From Anaerolineales bacterium UBA5069 (GTDB lineage Bacteria > Chloroflexota > Anaerolineae > Caldilineales > Caldilineaceae): 7,229 nucleotides of DNA. The stretch spans positions 2,615 through 9,843 of the forward strand of contig DIAV01000316.1 of NCBI GenBank assembly GCA_002415895.1, read 5' to 3'. Both the position numbers and the translations under genes were made by a program. Below the pieces are notes generated by a model. The model did no database searches and was not told the DNA's origin. It saw only the letters and a program-made list of their open reading frames with translations. This document shows, piece after piece, positions 5,600-7,229 of the stretch (positions within the stretch are counted from its first letter, which is position 1; each line of letters begins with the position of its first letter).

Positions 5600-6883
5600 A
5601 TGGCCGACGTGACAAATCGAGAAGCAAAAACGGAAACAAATCACTATCCCAGCTACCTTGAATGTGTGGCGAATGCCCTGTATGGTTCACCTGAGCCACT
5701 TACGCTGGAGGCGTTGATTGCCACCGTGGAACGCACGCGCCCCCTTTCGCGCGGGGGCCGCAACGCAATACACCGTGCTGTGGATGCACTCTATCAAGCC
5801 GTGCCTGTTAGCGCAATGCGCGTTGGGTGGCTGCCTCACCTCTTGCGTGGCAATACAATTCGCCACTCGCTGGAGGCCGACGAGGCGCGCCGTGGCTTCA
5901 TCTTTCTGGACGAGCTTGAACACGCTTTCTTCTTTCCCGCCTTCTTTCAGGAGCAGTTGGAAAGCGCAGAGCGCACGCTGAAGATTGAACTCTTCGGCGG
6001 CCCTGTGGTTGCGGCAAAGGCCGCTGCCGAACAGGACATCTGGGCGCTGCAACTGGATGCCGAGTTTCGTGTCTGGCTGGATGAGCAGGGCGTCATGCCC
6101 GATGACGATTTGATTATGCGTGCCGATGACGCGCCGTCCGGGCGCTATACGCTGCGCCTGCAACCGCGCGAGGTGCGTGACGAGGAAGCAATCGCCAAGC
6201 GCAATCGCGATTTGGCGCGCACCGCCGAGGAAGCTGCCACGGAACTCGCCCACCGCCGCACAGGCTTGTTTACATGGGAGCTTGTGGCGCGCCTCATCGG
6301 CAGCGGCATCTTTCGTGACCCTGTGCCTGCTGATGACATGCACTATGTCCTTGAAGAATACAGCCGTCTGCATCTGGTCGAGGGTGTCGGCTATGAGCTT
6401 GAGTTGATTGCGCCAGCGATCGGGCAGGATGGGGAGGAAGCGCGCACACGCGGGCAATCGCTCAAACAGCCCACCGCTGCCGATCCAGGCAAGCACCTCA
6501 AGCCACCCAGGTTGGGTGGTAAGTCAGTCGGTGAAGTCAATCAACGCAGCCAGCCACAAGGGGGCGATATGGACCTATTTGACTTCGGTGGTTCTGCCGC
6601 AGATGATGAAGATAGCTGCGACGCGTACGAGGAGTATCTCGAGGCGCATGAGGCTTCCGAACGGAAGGATGAGCCGCTGAGCCATACAGACTTTCACCTT
6701 CTTGAGGCCGAACTGGAGTCTCTTGTGGACCTTGAACTTGAGTTTGGCTATTTGATGGCTGATCAGCAGGCGCGCAAGACGCTTCTGGCCGACCGCATCT
6801 TCATTGACCCGGAATCGCTGGTGGATGGCTCATGGGATGAAGGTGACGACATAGACCCGGACAGCCCGGCACTTTGGAACTAA
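5600..6883 (+). CDS. Conserved-looking protein of unknown function, winged-helix-like N-terminus and acidic C-terminus
   Basis: I cannot assign a named family with confidence. The 427-aa product has no signal peptide or membrane segment and should be cytoplasmic. Residues 16-91 (YLECVANALYGSPEPLTLEALIATVERTR and onward to GWLPHLLRGNTIRHSL) have the helix-helix-helix-then-strand look of a winged helix, perhaps of the HARE-HTH kind; this is inferred by eye. Next come a hydrophobic, aromatic patch DELEHAFFFPAFF (104-116), a charged helical stretch (about 189-220), and a second compact segment (221-270; LFTWELVARLIGSGIFRDPVPADDMHYVLEEY) that could be another helix-turn-helix fold. Residues 275-320 look disordered. 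The C-terminus (322-427) is strongly acidic, with DDEDSCDAYEEYLEAHE and a leucine/glutamate-rich helix at 363-385. The start at 5600 has a strong promoter and a modest AGAGG site; an in-frame ATG at 5450 is less credible. It is followed after 21 bases by the cysteine-rich gene and is probably co-transcribed with it. Role in transcription or protein interaction is a guess. Confidence 0.85.
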   Translation: MADVTNREAKTETNHYPSYLECVANALYGSPEPLTLEALIATVERTRPLSRGGRNAIHRAVDALYQAVPVSAMRVGWLPHLLRGNTIRHSLEADEARRGFIFLDELEHAFFFPAFFQEQLESAERTLKIELFGGPVVAAKAAAEQDIWALQLDAEFRVWLDEQGVMPDDDLIMRADDAPSGRYTLRLQPREVRDEEAIAKRNRDLARTAEEAATELAHRRTGLFTWELVARLIGSGIFRDPVPADDMHYVLEEYSRLHLVEGVGYELELIAPAIGQDGEEARTRGQSLKQPTAADPGKHLKPPRLGGKSVGEVNQRSQPQGGDMDLFDFGGSAADDEDSCDAYEEYLEAHEASERKDEPLSHTDFHLLEAELESLVDLELEFGYLMADQQARKTLLADRIFIDPESLVDGSWDEGDDIDPDSPALWN

Positions 6884-6904
6884 CCCTGGAATGATGCCGC
6901 GCGC

Positions 6905-7210
6905 GTGAATAAACCTGTCAATTGTCGGTACTTTCACGGCGACTACTTCCGCGGCAAGAATGTGGAAGCGTGCCGGCTTCTGGAGGCCAACCCCGACAAC
7001 CCCATTCCGTGGAAGCGCAAGCATTGTGATGGTTGCCCCGTGCCCGAGGTGATCATCGGCAGCAACTGTCGTACGCTGGAGCTGGAAGGCACAGTCAAAC
7101 GGCAACTCCTGCGCGAACGCGTGGAGATCACCTTCGCGGTTTGCACCCGCCACATGGAGCAATTGAGCGACCCGCTTGTATGTCCCCTGTGCGCTGCGGA
7201 GCGCAAGTAA
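6905..7210 (+). CDS. Small cysteine-rich protein of unknown function, probable metal binding
   Basis: A 101-aa product with eight cysteines, at residues 7, 23, 41, 44, 55, 80, 93 and 96. Two CxxC pairs stand out: HCDGCPVP (40-47) and VCPLCAAE (92-99). The motif CTRHM places Cys80 and His83 three residues apart. The pattern allows two four-ligand sites, for zinc or possibly an Fe-S cluster, but the grouping cannot be decided from one sequence. N-terminal NCRYFHGDYFRGKN is rich in aromatic and basic residues. There is no signal peptide or membrane segment. The start is GTG at 6905; no ATG occurs in frame between it and the preceding stop at 6881-6883, and the Shine-Dalgarno sequence is weak (GGA, 14 bases away). 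That suggests coupling to translation of the gene 21 bases upstream. I do not recognise a named family; the cysteine spacing and regular codon use argue that it is a real gene. Confidence 0.8.
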   Translation: MNKPVNCRYFHGDYFRGKNVEACRLLEANPDNPIPWKRKHCDGCPVPEVIIGSNCRTLELEGTVKRQLLRERVEITFAVCTRHMEQLSDPLVCPLCAAERK

Positions 7211-7229
7211 AGGCAACTTCTCAACGCAA

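Overview
The window looks like chromosomal DNA from a Chloroflexota-type bacterium. This is inferred from a secreted multidomain protein with Pro/Thr 'PTATATP'-style linkers around a cysteine-containing SH3b domain, a B-family (ba3-like) heme-copper oxidase, GC-rich coding sequence, and two conserved-looking proteins that match no family I can name. No rRNA, tRNA, CRISPR array, integrase or transposase is visible.

Layout, left to right. (1) 76-1782 (+): complete subunit I of a ba3-type cytochrome c oxidase, with every heme and CuB ligand in place. It is probably the distal gene of an operon that begins outside the window. (2) 1798-1874: a long, almost perfect inverted repeat with an A-tract and a T-tract, well placed as a shared bidirectional terminator between convergent genes. 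(3) 1886-2755 (-): a kinase/pyrophosphorylase of the PEP synthase / pyruvate phosphate dikinase regulatory family (DUF299), preceded by a perfect extended -10 element placed so that the mRNA would be leaderless. (4) 2786-2891: an imperfect inverted repeat built from tandem 8-bp units. (5) 2892-5276 (-): an exported protein made of two related beta-sandwich domains, a Pro/Thr linker, an SH3b domain, a second linker and a C-terminal carbohydrate-binding-like domain. (6) 5277-5599: a 323-bp divergent intergenic region with a strong predicted promoter for the rightward genes and two small palindromes. (7) 5600-6883 (+) and 6905-7210 (+): two closely spaced genes of unknown function. The first is a soluble protein with a winged-helix-like N-terminus and an acidic tail; the second is a small protein with eight cysteines, likely to bind metal.

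How the genes relate: the oxidase carries out aerobic respiration at the membrane, and the DUF299 protein would switch the pyruvate/PEP interconverting enzyme on and off by phosphorylation. These two and the exported protein appear to be independent transcription units. The only pair likely to be co-transcribed is 5600-6883 with 6905-7210. That pair is the best candidate for something undescribed, but nothing in the sequence proves a system.
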